Notes: generated by a model from the sequence alone, not told the origin. A stretch of 28,399 nucleotides of DNA from an uncultured Oscillibacter sp. (GCA_910585385.1 CAJUDV010000033.1:1-28399); one strand, 5' to 3'; positions 7,949 to 15,954 are shown, counted from the first letter of the stretch. Program-made: numbers and translations.

Positions 7949-8296
7949 TTACCAGCGCAGCGTACATTTGCCGGTGGCATTCTCAAATTCCCAGCGTAAG
8001 TAGTACCTGTTTCTTGCGTCTAAATCTATTTTTCCCGCAGGGGACTGCCGGTTTAACCGCATTAACAGTACCTTTTTTGCGTCCAACAGGCTTACCGCCG
8101 CGTCTCCCTTTGACAGCTGTGTATCAAGGGTAAATTCATATGTCCTGCTTTCAGAAAACCTTCCCATATGCCGGACCCAGCCAGTACAAGAGTTTAGGGA
8201 GGCTCTGTCCGCGTTTCGGCTGGGGCGAAACACAAATAAAACTGCGGCGATGCTTTTTGATACTGCAATGCATCGAAAGTACTGCCATATATTCAA
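7949..8296 (-). CDS. small hypothetical exported or membrane-anchored protein, possibly degenerate
   Basis: This reverse-strand frame encodes about 115 residues. The last 65 alternate polar and hydrophobic residues like a small beta-sandwich (YEFTLDTQLSKGDAAVSLLD, then YYLRWEFENATGKCTLRW) and do not look like chance translation. Ahead of it is a short hydrophobic run (SIAAVLFVF) and SCTGWVR, which resembles a lipoprotein cleavage site. However, about 14 polar residues separate the two, so the signal peptide may be damaged. GGAGG (8305-8309) lies 8 bases before a TTG at 8296, and a strong promoter lies upstream on the same strand. That argues for an expressed gene, intact or recently decayed. 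Its function is unknown and no known family could be named. Confidence 0.5.
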   Translation of the reverse strand: MNIWQYFRCIAVSKSIAAVLFVFRPSRNADRASLNSCTGWVRHMGRFSESRTYEFTLDTQLSKGDAAVSLLDAKKVLLMRLNRQSPAGKIDLDARNRYYLRWEFENATGKCTLRW

Positions 8297-8347
8297 CGCC
8301 CTGTCCTCCAATAATGTACAGTTTTGGATGTGCTGAACCGCTTATAG

Positions 8348-8376
8348 ATTATAGCACGCGGCGGCTGCCGCATCAA
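8348..8376 (-). promoter_or_regulatory. promoter for the small reverse-strand gene
   Basis: On the minus strand, TTGATG (complement of 8371-8376), a 17-base spacer and TATAAT (complement of 8348-8353) preceded by TGC form an extended -10 promoter. It points away from smc, whose own promoter starts about 75 bases further on, so the two genes are divergent. Confidence 0.75.
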
Positions 8377-8449
8377 TTTAAGTTTACACAGACTGCCGAA
8401 GGGATGCCGCGGCGGCGCGTTTTTCAGAGGAGACCGGACAACCTGCCTC

Positions 8450-8478
8450 TTGAAAATTCTGTATTTCTCTGGTATAGT
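8450..8478 (+). promoter_or_regulatory. promoter of smc
   Basis: TTGAAA (8450-8455), a 17-base spacer and TATAGT (8473-8478) make a strong sigma-A promoter. Transcription would begin near 8485, just ahead of the GAGGTGA ribosome binding site (8507-8513) of smc. Confidence 0.85.
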
Positions 8479-8518
8479 ATTTTAGTTATAGTATGTGAAA
8501 ATCCGGCGAGGTGAAATT

Positions 8519-11500
8519 GTGTACCTGAAAGCATTGGAAATTCAAGGCTTTAAATCCTTTCCCGACAAGACCGTTCTGAACTTTGGCGAGGACATCACCG
8601 CCATCGTGGGGCCCAACGGCTCCGGCAAGAGCAATATCTCCGACGCCATCCGCTGGGTCATGGGCGAGCAGAGCGCCAAGGGGCTCCGGGGAGCCAAGAT
8701 GGAGGATGTCATCTTCGGCGGCACCGAGAAGCGGGCCCAGGTGGGCTTTGCCCAGGTGACGCTGGTGCTGGACAACACCGAGCGCATCTTCCCCTCTATG
8801 GAGGAATCGGAGGTTGCGGTGACCCGCCGCTATTACCGCAGCGGCGAGAGCGAGTACTACATCAACCGCCAGTCCGTCCGGCTCAAGGACGTGGCGGAGC
8901 TTTTCATGGACACCGGCATGGGCAAGGAGGGCTACTCCATCATCGGCCAGGGCCGGATTGACGAGATTCTCTCCACCCGCAGCGGTGACCGGCGGGAGAT
9001 CTTCGAGGAGGCCGCCGGCATCTCCAAATTCCGCCACCGGAAGGAGGACTCCCAGCGGAAGCTGGAGCGCACCCAGGAGAACCTGGTGCGGATCAACGAC
9101 AAGATCGCGGAGCTGGAGCTCCAGGTGGAGCCCCTGCGGGACCAGGCGGAGAAGGCGAAAAAGTATTTGGTCCTCCGGGATGAGCTGCGCCTTTTGGAGA
9201 TCTCCGTGTGGCTGGAGAATTTGGACAATCTGAAGATCCAGGCCCGAAAGACCGAGGCGGACTTCCGCGCCGCCGAGACCGCCCGTGACGAGGCCCGGGC
9301 GGCCCTGGACGCCCTCTACAGCCAGGGGGAGCAGTTCGGCGAAAAGATGCGGGCCAAGGATATGGAGGCCGAGTCCATCCGGGCGGAGGCCGCCGGCCTG
9401 GGGGCGCAGGCGACGGAGCAGGAGTCCGCCGTGGCGGTGCTGGAGAGCACCATCGCCCACAACGAGGAGAACATCCTGCGTGCCCGCCAGGAGCTGGAGG
9501 AGACGGACAGCCGTGCCGGAAACCTCCAGAAGCAGGCGGAGGAGCAGGAGGCCCGCATGGCGGACATCGACCGGGCGCTGGAGACCCTGGGCGGGGCGCT
9601 GGAGGACCTGCTGGACCGGGCCCGGTCCGCCGCCCAGCGGGCAGGCGGAGCTCAGGACCAGGCGGAGGCCCTGCGGGCCAAGGAGGCCATTGCCGTAGCC
9701 GCTGCCGCCGACCACAGGGCCGCCGCCGCCGCCTTGGCCGCGGAGAACGGCCAGATCACCCAGCGGAAGACCGCGGTGGAGGGCGAGCTGGCCGCCGCCG
9801 GGGCCCAGCTGGAGGAGGCGGAGAAGGAGGCTAAGGCCAACCGCCGGGCCCTGGAGGACGCCCGGGATGAGGCGGAGGCCGTGGCAAATATCATCGCCGG
9901 ACACAGCCTGCGGATGGAAGAGCGGAGAAAGAAGGCCGCCGCCGCCGCGGATCAGAGGGTGAAGCTGACCATGGACGCCGGCGCCCTGGACAACCGCATC
10001 CGCCTGCTGACGGAGATGGAGAAGGAGTACGAGGGGTTTTCCAAGGCGGTCAAGACTGTGATGCAGGCGAAGAGCAGCCTCCGGGGAATCCACGGCCCCG
10101 TGGCGAATTTGATGAGGACCGAGGGGAAGTACAGCCTGGCCATTGAGATTGCCCTGGGGGCGGGGCTCCAGAACATTGTGGTGGACCGGGAGGAGGACGC
10201 CAAAAGCGCCATCAACTACCTCAAGCAGCGGGACGGCGGCCGCGCCACCTTCCTGCCGCTCACCGCCATCCGGGGCGACGAGCTGCGGCAAAAGGGCGTG
10301 GAGAGGGAGTTCGGCTTTGTGGGTATCGCCTCCCGCCTCATCACCTTTGACGAGAAGTACCGGAACATCTTTGAGAGCCTTCTGGGCCGTACGGTGATCG
10401 CCGAGGACATGGACTGCGGCATTGCCATGGCCCGGAAGTACCAAAACGCCTTCCGCATCGTCACTCTGGACGGCCAGGTGATCAACCGCGGCGGCTCCAT
10501 GACCGGCGGCTCCACCTCCCGCTCCGCGGGCGTGCTGAGCCGGGCGGCGGAGCTTCAAAAGCTGAACAGCCGGGCCGGGGCCATGCACAAGGCCCTGGAG
10601 GACGCCAAGCAGGCGGAGGAGGCCGCCGGCCGGGAGCTGGCCGCCGCGCAGTACGAGCTGGAGACGGCGGAGGGCCAGCGCCGCCGGGCCGAGGACGAGG
10701 TCCTGCGGCTGGAGGGCGCCGGGAACCACTTTGACATCCTCCTGCGCTCTCTGCGGGAGAGCCGGGAGAATCTGGAGGGCGAGCTGGAGAGCCTCACAGG
10801 CCGTCTGGCGGACAACGCCCGGAGGGCCGCGGAGGCGGAGGAGCTGGTGGCCGCCCAGGAGACCCAGGCCGCGTCTCTCCGGGCCCAGGCGGAGGAGACC
10901 CTCGCGGGGCAGTCGGAGCTGCTGGCCCAGTCCAACGCCCTGGCGGAGGAGATCGCCGGGAAAAAGGAGGAGCTGGCGGCCCTGTCCGCCCAGCGGGAGG
11001 CCGCCGCCGGACGGGCGGAGGACCTGCGCCGCCTGTCTCAGGACCTTGGCGGAGACCGGCGGCAGAAGGAGGAGGCCGTGGAGGCCTACCAGGCCCATAT
11101 CGACGAGGCCGCCGCGGACATCGCCCGCCGGCGGGAGACCCTCGCGGACCTCACGGCCCGGGGCGAGGCCTGCCAGGCCCGGCTCCAGGCTTTGAACGAG
11201 GAGAAGCTGGCTCTGGAGGCCCAGCGCACCGCCCAGAACCGGGCCAGCCAGGAGATGAACGAGAATCTTTTGAACCTGGAGCGCTCCGCCTCCAAGCTGG
11301 AGCAGAAGATCGCCACCTCCGCCCTGGAGGAGAAGCAGATCTTAGACCGCCTCTGGGAGCACTACGAGCTGAGCCACTCCGACGCCCAGGCCCAGCGCAT
11401 TGAGCTGGAGAGCGTCCCCAAGGCCAGCCGCCGCATCGGGGAGCTGAAACGGGACATCTCCGCCCTGGGCACCCCCAATATCGGCGCCATCGAGGAGTAT

Positions 11501-12085
11501 GACCGGGTGAACACCCGCTACACCTATCTCACCGGCCAGCGGGACGACGTGGAGTCCGCCAAGGCGGATTTGGAGAAGATCATCGCCGAGATCACGTCGG
11601 AGATGACCCGCATCTTCGCCCAGCAGTTCAAGCTCCTCTCCGAGAGCTTCCAGACCACCTTCGTGGAGCTCTTCGGCGGCGGGCAGGCCCGGCTGGAGCT
11701 GGAGGACGAGACGGACATCTTAGGCTGCGGCATCGAGATCAAGGCCCAGCCCCCGGGGAAGACCCTCAAGACCATCTCCCTCCTCTCCGGCGGCGAGAAG
11801 GCCTTTGTGGCCATCGCCCTGTACTTCTCCATCCTAAAGGTCCACCCCACCCCCTTCTGCGTCATGGACGAGATTGAGGCGGCGCTGGACGACGTGAACG
11901 TCACCCGCTACGCCCGGTATATGCGGACCCTGGCGGGGCGGACCCAGTTCATCGTCATCACCCACCGCCGGGGCACCATGGAGGAGGCGGATGTCCTCTA
12001 CGGCATCACCATGCAGGAGCAGGGCGTCAGCAAGATTTTGACCATCAACCTCAATGATATGGCGAAGGAGCTGGACATTGAATAG
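8519..12085 (+). CDS. smc: chromosome partition protein SMC
   Basis: This 1188-residue protein is a full-length bacterial SMC, the ATPase of the condensin that compacts and separates chromosomes. The N-terminal head has YLKALEIQGFKSF and the Walker A GPNGSGKSN (about 31-39). A long Ala/Glu/Arg-rich coiled coil follows, then a globular hinge at about 500-650, a second coiled coil, and the C-terminal head with LLSGGEKAFVAIAL (ABC signature) and VMDEIEAALDD (Walker B). The start is GTG at 8519, which has GAGGTGA at ideal spacing and gives the family's usual N-terminus; a GTG at 8495 is in frame but lacks a site. The two coils are extremely GC-rich. The last 75 bases are repeated downstream. The order smc-ftsY is common in Firmicutes. 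Confidence 0.97.
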   Translation: MYLKALEIQGFKSFPDKTVLNFGEDITAIVGPNGSGKSNISDAIRWVMGEQSAKGLRGAKMEDVIFGGTEKRAQVGFAQVTLVLDNTERIFPSMEESEVAVTRRYYRSGESEYYINRQSVRLKDVAELFMDTGMGKEGYSIIGQGRIDEILSTRSGDRREIFEEAAGISKFRHRKEDSQRKLERTQENLVRINDKIAELELQVEPLRDQAEKAKKYLVLRDELRLLEISVWLENLDNLKIQARKTEADFRAAETARDEARAALDALYSQGEQFGEKMRAKDMEAESIRAEAAGLGAQATEQESAVAVLESTIAHNEENILRARQELEETDSRAGNLQKQAEEQEARMADIDRALETLGGALEDLLDRARSAAQRAGGAQDQAEALRAKEAIAVAAAADHRAAAAALAAENGQITQRKTAVEGELAAAGAQLEEAEKEAKANRRALEDARDEAEAVANIIAGHSLRMEERRKKAAAAADQRVKLTMDAGALDNRIRLLTEMEKEYEGFSKAVKTVMQAKSSLRGIHGPVANLMRTEGKYSLAIEIALGAGLQNIVVDREEDAKSAINYLKQRDGGRATFLPLTAIRGDELRQKGVEREFGFVGIASRLITFDEKYRNIFESLLGRTVIAEDMDCGIAMARKYQNAFRIVTLDGQVINRGGSMTGGSTSRSAGVLSRAAELQKLNSRAGAMHKALEDAKQAEEAAGRELAAAQYELETAEGQRRRAEDEVLRLEGAGNHFDILLRSLRESRENLEGELESLTGRLADNARRAAEAEELVAAQETQAASLRAQAEETLAGQSELLAQSNALAEEIAGKKEELAALSAQREAAAGRAEDLRRLSQDLGGDRRQKEEAVEAYQAHIDEAAADIARRRETLADLTARGEACQARLQALNEEKLALEAQRTAQNRASQEMNENLLNLERSASKLEQKIATSALEEKQILDRLWEHYELSHSDAQAQRIELESVPKASRRIGELKRDISALGTPNIGAIEEYDRVNTRYTYLTGQRDDVESAKADLEKIIAEITSEMTRIFAQQFKLLSESFQTTFVELFGGGQARLELEDETDILGCGIEIKAQPPGKTLKTISLLSGGEKAFVAIALYFSILKVHPTPFCVMDEIEAALDDVNVTRYARYMRTLAGRTQFIVITHRRGTMEEADVLYGITMQEQGVSKILTINLNDMAKELDIE

Positions 12086-12286
12086 GGCATGGTGACAGGG
12101 CTCCCGCCGGGACCCAGCAAAGCGGTCCCGGTGGGAAGAGGAGGAGCAAGGGAACGTGCTTCGGTTTCGCCAAAGGCGGAACCGAAGCGAAGTGGACTTT
12201 GCGACGACGATATGCAGGAGCAGGGCGTCAGCAAGATTTTAACCATCAACCTCAACGATATGGCGAAGGAGCTGGACATCGAATAA
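12011..12286 (+). repeat. in-frame duplication of the smc 3' end with hairpin-forming spacer
   Basis: Bases 12011-12085 (the last 24 codons and stop of smc) recur at 12212-12286, offset by 201 bases, so both copies share a reading frame. The copies differ at four sites only: TTG/TTA, AAT/AAC, ATT/ATC and TAG/TAA, all silent. The 126-base spacer has no stop in that frame and holds two near-perfect inverted repeats (around 12103-12138 and 12157-12187). The second copy has no evident start or ribosome binding site and is probably not translated separately. Suppression of the TAG would append 67 residues to SMC. Confidence 0.92.
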
Positions 12287-12301
12287 AAAGGGGGTTCTCC
12301 C

Positions 12302-12598
12302 ATGAAGCTGCGTCATAAGATATGGATTTCCCTGGCGGTTTTTGCCGTGGCCACTGTGCTGATGATCACCGGCCTGTTTCTGACAGAAGAGACGGTGACT
12401 GCCATCGGGCTCGCCGGATCAGGGGCCATCATCTACTGGGTGGCCATTATGCTGGCCATCTCCTGGTGGCGCTGCCCGGTGTGCGGCAAGCGGATCGACC
12501 CGCCTTTTACGAAGAAGCGCTGTTCCCGCTGCGGCAAGGAGATCGACTATGAGATACGGGGCCGAAGAGGGGCTGACGGGAAGGATTACTGTCCGTGA
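12302..12598 (+). CDS. small membrane protein with C-terminal zinc ribbon
   Basis: The 98-residue protein has two membrane helices (about 8-28 and 34-56) followed by WWRCPVCGK and RCSRCGKEID, two CxxC knuckles that should bind one zinc ion in the cytoplasm. AAGGGGG lies 8 to 9 bases before the ATG. A related gene follows directly with the same WWRCPxCGK junction, so the two are paralogues. Both sit between smc and ftsY and are probably co-transcribed with them. The function is unknown; the topology alone suggests a membrane-attached adaptor or regulator. Confidence 0.8.
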   Translation: MKLRHKIWISLAVFAVATVLMITGLFLTEETVTAIGLAGSGAIIYWVAIMLAISWWRCPVCGKRIDPPFTKKRCSRCGKEIDYEIRGRRGADGKDYCP

Positions 12599-12655
12599 TG
12601 AGGCGGCTCAAAGGCGGGCCCCGGAAACAGAAAAAATAGATTGGATGGAACGATT

Positions 12656-12901
12656 ATGAGTTTACGGCAAAAGGACTATATCATCGCCGCCCTGGCCATC
12701 GGGGGACTGTTTGTGTCCATGGTCCAGGGCTGGCTGGGGGCTGTGATGCTGCTGGCCGCTCTGGGGCTCTACAATATGTGGTGGCGGTGCCCCCACTGCG
12801 GCAAGTTTCTGGGCCGCAAGCACGAGCTCCACTGCCGGTACTGCGGCAAGGCCGTAGACCGCACCGCGAAAAATAAGAAAAAGGATCAGGACGAGGCCTG
12901 A
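12656..12901 (+). CDS. small membrane protein with C-terminal zinc ribbon (paralogue)
   Basis: The 81-residue protein has about two hydrophobic segments (roughly 9-25 and 27-40), then WWRCPHCGK and HCRYCGKAVD, giving two CxxC zinc knuckles, and a basic tail. The ATG at 12656 is chosen because GGATGGA precedes it; a TTG at 12641 would add five residues. It is a shorter relative of the preceding gene, with which it shares the TM-WWRCPxCGK junction. ftsY starts 15 bases after its stop, so it is probably in the same operon. Its role is unknown. Confidence 0.8.
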   Translation: MSLRQKDYIIAALAIGGLFVSMVQGWLGAVMLLAALGLYNMWWRCPHCGKFLGRKHELHCRYCGKAVDRTAKNKKKDQDEA

Positions 12902-12916
12902 TTCCAGGAGGATGCC

Positions 12917-13789
12917 ATGGGTTTTTTTGACAAGCTGAAAAAGATCACCACCAATCTCTTCTCCACCTTCACCGAGGCGGACGAGGCCTTTTTCGAGGAG
13001 CTGGAGGAGACGCTGATTCTGGCGGACCTGGGGGTGGAGACCGCCACGGAGGCCGTGGAGCGGCTGCGGGAGACCGTGCGGCGGGAGAAGCTCCAGGACC
13101 AGGAGGAGGTCCGCTCGGCCCTGCGGCGGGTGCTGGTGGAGCTGCTGGACGTGGGAACCGCGGAGCTCAACGTCTCCACCACGCCCAGCGTCATGCTGTT
13201 CATCGGCGTCAACGGCGTGGGCAAGACCACCTCCATCGGCAAGGTGGCCCGCCTTTTGATGCTGGGGGGCAAGCGGGTGCTGCTGTGCGCCGCGGACACC
13301 TTCCGGGCCGCCGCCGCCGACCAGCTGGAGATCTGGGCGCAGCGGGCCGGATGTGAGATCGTCCGCCAGCACGAGGGGGCAGACCCCGGCGCGGTGCTGT
13401 TTGACGCCCTCCAGGCCGCCAGGGCCCGGGGGGTGGACGTGGTGCTGTGCGACACCGCCGGACGGCTCCACAATAAGGCGAACCTCATGGCGGAGCTTAG
13501 TAAGCTCTCCAAGATCATCGACCGGGAGTGCCCCGGGGCGGCCCGGGAGACGCTTTTGGTGCTGGACGCCACCACCGGCCAGAACGGCCTCATCCAGGCC
13601 AGGACCTTCAAGGAGACGGCGGGCCTCACCGGCATCGTCCTCACCAAGCTGGACGGCACCGCCAAGGGCGGCATCGCCGTGGCCATCGCCCGGGAGCTGG
13701 GCGTGCCTGTGAAGCTGGCGGGCGTGGGCGAGGGGATCGACGATTTGAAGCCCTTTGACGCGGAGGCGTACGCGGAGGCCATCATCTAG
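12917..13789 (+). CDS. ftsY: signal recognition particle receptor FtsY
   Basis: This 290-residue SRP GTPase docks the signal recognition particle with ribosomes at the membrane. It begins with MGFFDKLKK, a short amphipathic membrane-binding helix, and lacks the long acidic A domain of E. coli FtsY, as is usual in Firmicutes. The N domain is followed by the G domain with GVNGVGKTTS (P-loop), DTFRAAAADQLE, DTAGRLHNK and TKLDGTAKGG, and closes with GVGEGIDDLKPFD. The start has AGGAGG at ideal spacing. It lies downstream of smc and two zinc-ribbon genes on the same strand. Confidence 0.97.
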   Translation: MGFFDKLKKITTNLFSTFTEADEAFFEELEETLILADLGVETATEAVERLRETVRREKLQDQEEVRSALRRVLVELLDVGTAELNVSTTPSVMLFIGVNGVGKTTSIGKVARLLMLGGKRVLLCAADTFRAAAADQLEIWAQRAGCEIVRQHEGADPGAVLFDALQAARARGVDVVLCDTAGRLHNKANLMAELSKLSKIIDRECPGAARETLLVLDATTGQNGLIQARTFKETAGLTGIVLTKLDGTAKGGIAVAIARELGVPVKLAGVGEGIDDLKPFDAEAYAEAII

Positions 13790-13826
13790 CCTAGGGGGGG
13801 CAGGCTCCCCTCCCAATCAACCCCAC

Positions 13827-13990
13827 CTCCAGTGACGTCGGTCACTGGAGACGCCGCCCCAGGCGGCTGGGGCCGGGGTATTTTCCCCACGTACACGCCG
13901 CGGCGAAAATGATTTCAATTTATTTCTACGCGCAGCGGAGAAACCAGGGGCTCTGCCCCCTGTCCCCCGGGAGACGGGGGGCTGTGACGG
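13827..13990. repeat. hairpin-rich intergenic repeat after ftsY
   Basis: The gap from 13790 to 14024 has no convincing gene. It contains a perfect 10-base inverted repeat with GTCG loop (13827-13850), a GCCGCC/GGCGGC hairpin just after it, and C/G-rich hairpins near 13946-13981. The block 13886-13926 matches 24151-24191 in the same orientation: 18 identical bases (CCCACGTACACGCCGCGG), then 18 of 23 matching. This marks a dispersed intergenic repeat family. It may also end the ftsY transcript, although no T-run is seen. Confidence 0.7.
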
Positions 13991-14024
13991 TATCATCAAG
14001 TATAATCAAGAGGGTGGATACGGG

Positions 14025-14273
14025 ATGTTATTCAAGAGCCGGAAGCTGACGGAGACAGCCTCAATGGAAGAGCAGGTCCGCATCCGGGAGGCGCTGGCCG
14101 GCGCCGGGATCGCCTGCTCTGTGCGGGCCTGGGGGACTGCCCGGGCCGTGGAACGGCGGGGCCGAATCGGAGGAACGCCCGAGCGGGGCGAGATCACATA
14201 CAGCATCCGTGTCAGGAGGAACGATTACGACAGAGCCGCCGGAGTGCTTTCTTCCCTCCGGCGCGGCTGCTGA
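14025..14273 (+). CDS. small hypothetical protein, DUF2007-like
   Basis: The 82-residue protein reads as a small alpha-beta fold (SMEEQVRIREALAGAGIACS, then ITYSIRVRRNDYDRAAGVL). This is the layout of small DUF2007-like proteins common in Clostridia, in which a helix and strand is followed by a conserved region ending in a helix that begins near the Tyr-Asp-Arg-Ala. GAGGGTGG lies about 7 bases before the ATG. It is followed 19 bases later by rph on the same strand. The family assignment is tentative and no function is proposed. Confidence 0.65.
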   Translation: MLFKSRKLTETASMEEQVRIREALAGAGIACSVRAWGTARAVERRGRIGGTPERGEITYSIRVRRNDYDRAAGVLSSLRRGC

Positions 14274-14292
14274 GAGAAAGAGAGGAAATCCG

Positions 14293-15015
14293 ATGAAACG
14301 AGCGGACGGCCGGGCCTTTGATGAACTGCGCCCGGTGAAGATCACCACAGAATTTATCAAATTTGCCGAGGGCAGCTGCCTCATTGAGTGCGGCGAGACG
14401 AAGGTTCTCTGCTGCGCCAGCGTGGAGGAGAGGACCCCGCCCCACGTGCCCTGCGGGGAGGGGTGGGTCACCGCGGAGTACTCCATGCTGCCCCGGGCCA
14501 ACCGGGAGCGGAGTAAGCGGGACGTCTCCAAATTAAAGCTCTCCCCCCGCAGCGCCGAGATCCAGCGGCTGGTGGGCCGGTCCCTCCGTTCCGCCGTGGA
14601 CATGAAGGGGCTGGGGGAGCGGACCATCACCGTGGACTGCGACGTGCTCCAGGGGGACGGCGGCACCCGCACCGCCTCCGTCACCGGGGGCTTTGTGGCC
14701 CTGGCCCTGGCCTGCCGCCATCTGGTGGAGGAGGGCGTTCTGGGGGCCAGCCCCCTCCGGCACTATGTCACCGGCGTTTCCGCCGGCATTGTGGAGGACA
14801 CAGCCCTGCTGGACCTTCAGTACAGCGAGGACAGCCGGGCCCAGGTGGATCTGAACTGCGTGATGAACGAGGCCGGGGAGCTCATCGAGCTCCAGGGCAC
14901 CGGCGAGGGCCGGGCCTTCACCCCGGCGGAGCAGCAGGAGCTGGTGCGGCTGTGCGCCAAGGGCTGCCGGGAGCTGCTGGCCGTCCAGAGAGAAGCGTTG
15001 GGAGGGAGATTCTGA
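14293..15015 (+). CDS. rph: ribonuclease PH
   Basis: This 240-residue phosphate-dependent exonuclease trims the 3' ends of tRNA precursors. It begins RADGRAFDELRPVKI, and shows GSCLIECGETKVLCCASVEE, GWVTAEYSMLPRA, EIQRLVGRSLR (phosphate and RNA-binding Arg residues) and DCDVLQGDGGTRTAS, all family blocks. Length is normal. The ATG at 14293 has GAGAGGAAA ahead of it; a longer frame starting at 14209 overlaps the previous gene and lacks family similarity. The stop overlaps the next start by one base (TGATG), coupling it to rdgB, a common Firmicutes pairing. Confidence 0.97.
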   Translation: MKRADGRAFDELRPVKITTEFIKFAEGSCLIECGETKVLCCASVEERTPPHVPCGEGWVTAEYSMLPRANRERSKRDVSKLKLSPRSAEIQRLVGRSLRSAVDMKGLGERTITVDCDVLQGDGGTRTASVTGGFVALALACRHLVEEGVLGASPLRHYVTGVSAGIVEDTALLDLQYSEDSRAQVDLNCVMNEAGELIELQGTGEGRAFTPAEQQELVRLCAKGCRELLAVQREALGGRF

Positions 15016-15611
15016 TGTCTGAGAAATTCGTGCTGGCTACCCATAACGCCAATAAATTGCGAGAGATGTCCGATATTTTGTCCAAATTGGGCGTTCAGGT
15101 GGTGAGCCCCGCGGACCTGGGCGTCACCGTGGACGTGGAGGAGACGGAGGCCACCTTTGCCGGAAACGCCATGCTCAAGGCAAAGGCCGTCTGCGCCGCG
15201 GCGGGCCTGCCCGCCATCGCCGACGACTCGGGCCTTTGCGTGGACGCCCTGAACGGCGGCCCCGGGGTCTACTCCGCCCGTTACGGCGGGGAGGAGCTGG
15301 ACGACAGGGGGCGGTATACCCTGCTGCTGAACAGTATGCGGGGGCAGACCACCCGGGCGGCCCACTTCGCCTGCGCCATTGCCTGCGCCTTTCCCAACGG
15401 CGACGCGCTGACGGCGGAGGGCACATGCTCCGGGACAATCGCCTTCGCCCCCATGGGGGAGAACGGCTTTGGCTACGACCCGGTGTTCTTCGTGCCGGAG
15501 AAGTCCAAGACCTTCGCCCAGCTGACGGCGGAGGAGAAGGCGGAGATCTCCCACCGGGGCAGGGCCCTGGCGGAATTTGCGGAGAAGCTGGGAACTTATT
15601 TGAAAAAATAG
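15015..15611 (+). CDS. rdgB: XTP/dITP pyrophosphatase
   Basis: This 198-residue Ham1/RdgB enzyme hydrolyses dITP, dXTP and related deaminated nucleotides to keep them out of DNA. It shows LATHNANKLREM at the N-terminus, EETEATFAGNAMLKAKA, the ADDSGLCVDALNG metal-binding motif, GVYSARYGG, and GFGYDPVFFVPE with SHRGRAL near the end. Its ATG overlaps the rph stop by one base, with GGGAGGGA in rph as ribosome binding site, so the two are coupled. A repeat element follows the stop. Confidence 0.97.
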   Translation: MSEKFVLATHNANKLREMSDILSKLGVQVVSPADLGVTVDVEETEATFAGNAMLKAKAVCAAAGLPAIADDSGLCVDALNGGPGVYSARYGGEELDDRGRYTLLLNSMRGQTTRAAHFACAIACAFPNGDALTAEGTCSGTIAFAPMGENGFGYDPVFFVPEKSKTFAQLTAEEKAEISHRGRALAEFAEKLGTYLKK

Positions 15612-15647
15612 CGTCTATTTTTTTAAGAGAAAAGGGCGAGGCCGGAA

Positions 15648-15913
15648 AAAGTTTCGCCAGCCTTTTCAAAGGCTGCGGGGTGCAGGGGCAGAGCCCCTGC
15701 GGCTGCGGCGGGGACGAACCCCAAGTAGACGGGCGGTCATCGCTTCCCGGGGCGTGAAGGGCGGCAAAGACGCTGAAAGGCCGCGCCGAGGGGGCAGGCG
15801 AAGGTGGTTTTTGCGGCGCGGCCTTTTCATTGGGGATATTTCGCGCCCCACGGGGCGCGGGCAGGGACCTTGCCCCTGCACCCCACGGCCTTTGAAAAGG
15901 CCGGCGGAACTTT
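15648..15913. mobile_element. MITE-like element with 53-bp terminal inverted repeats (copy A)
   Basis: The arms 15648-15700 and 15861-15913 are inverted repeats. They share AAAGTTYCGCCRGCC, TTTTCAAAGG and GGGGTGCAGGGGCA with few mismatches. Each arm can itself fold into two hairpins. The centre carries a 13-base inverted repeat (15776-15788 with 15814-15826) followed by TTTT, which could terminate rdgB, and a CGCGCCCC/GGGGCGCG hairpin. No coding frame is convincing inside. The length (266 bp) and end structure match the element at 19661-19929. Confidence 0.75.
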
Positions 15914-15954
15914 GATCCTGCGCTTCGCGCATTTTGAGACAGAAAGGCAGAACT

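Noticed and set aside
8486..11098. An 870-codon open frame on the reverse strand opposite smc
   Set aside because: It is the antisense of a highly GC-rich coiled-coil gene, is Leu/Gly/Pro-rich without domains, and smc is certain on the other strand.
12089..12286. A separate 65-residue gene after smc
   Set aside because: It has no ribosome binding site, and its second half is the duplicated smc tail, so it is better explained as part of the duplication.
14001..14006. A perfect TATAAT before the DUF2007-like gene
   Set aside because: No -35 box exists at 16-18 bases, and the start of transcription would fall inside the ribosome binding site.
14209..14292. A longer start for rph
   Set aside because: The extra 28 residues overlap the preceding gene in another frame and lack family similarity, while the ATG at 14293 has a proper ribosome binding site.
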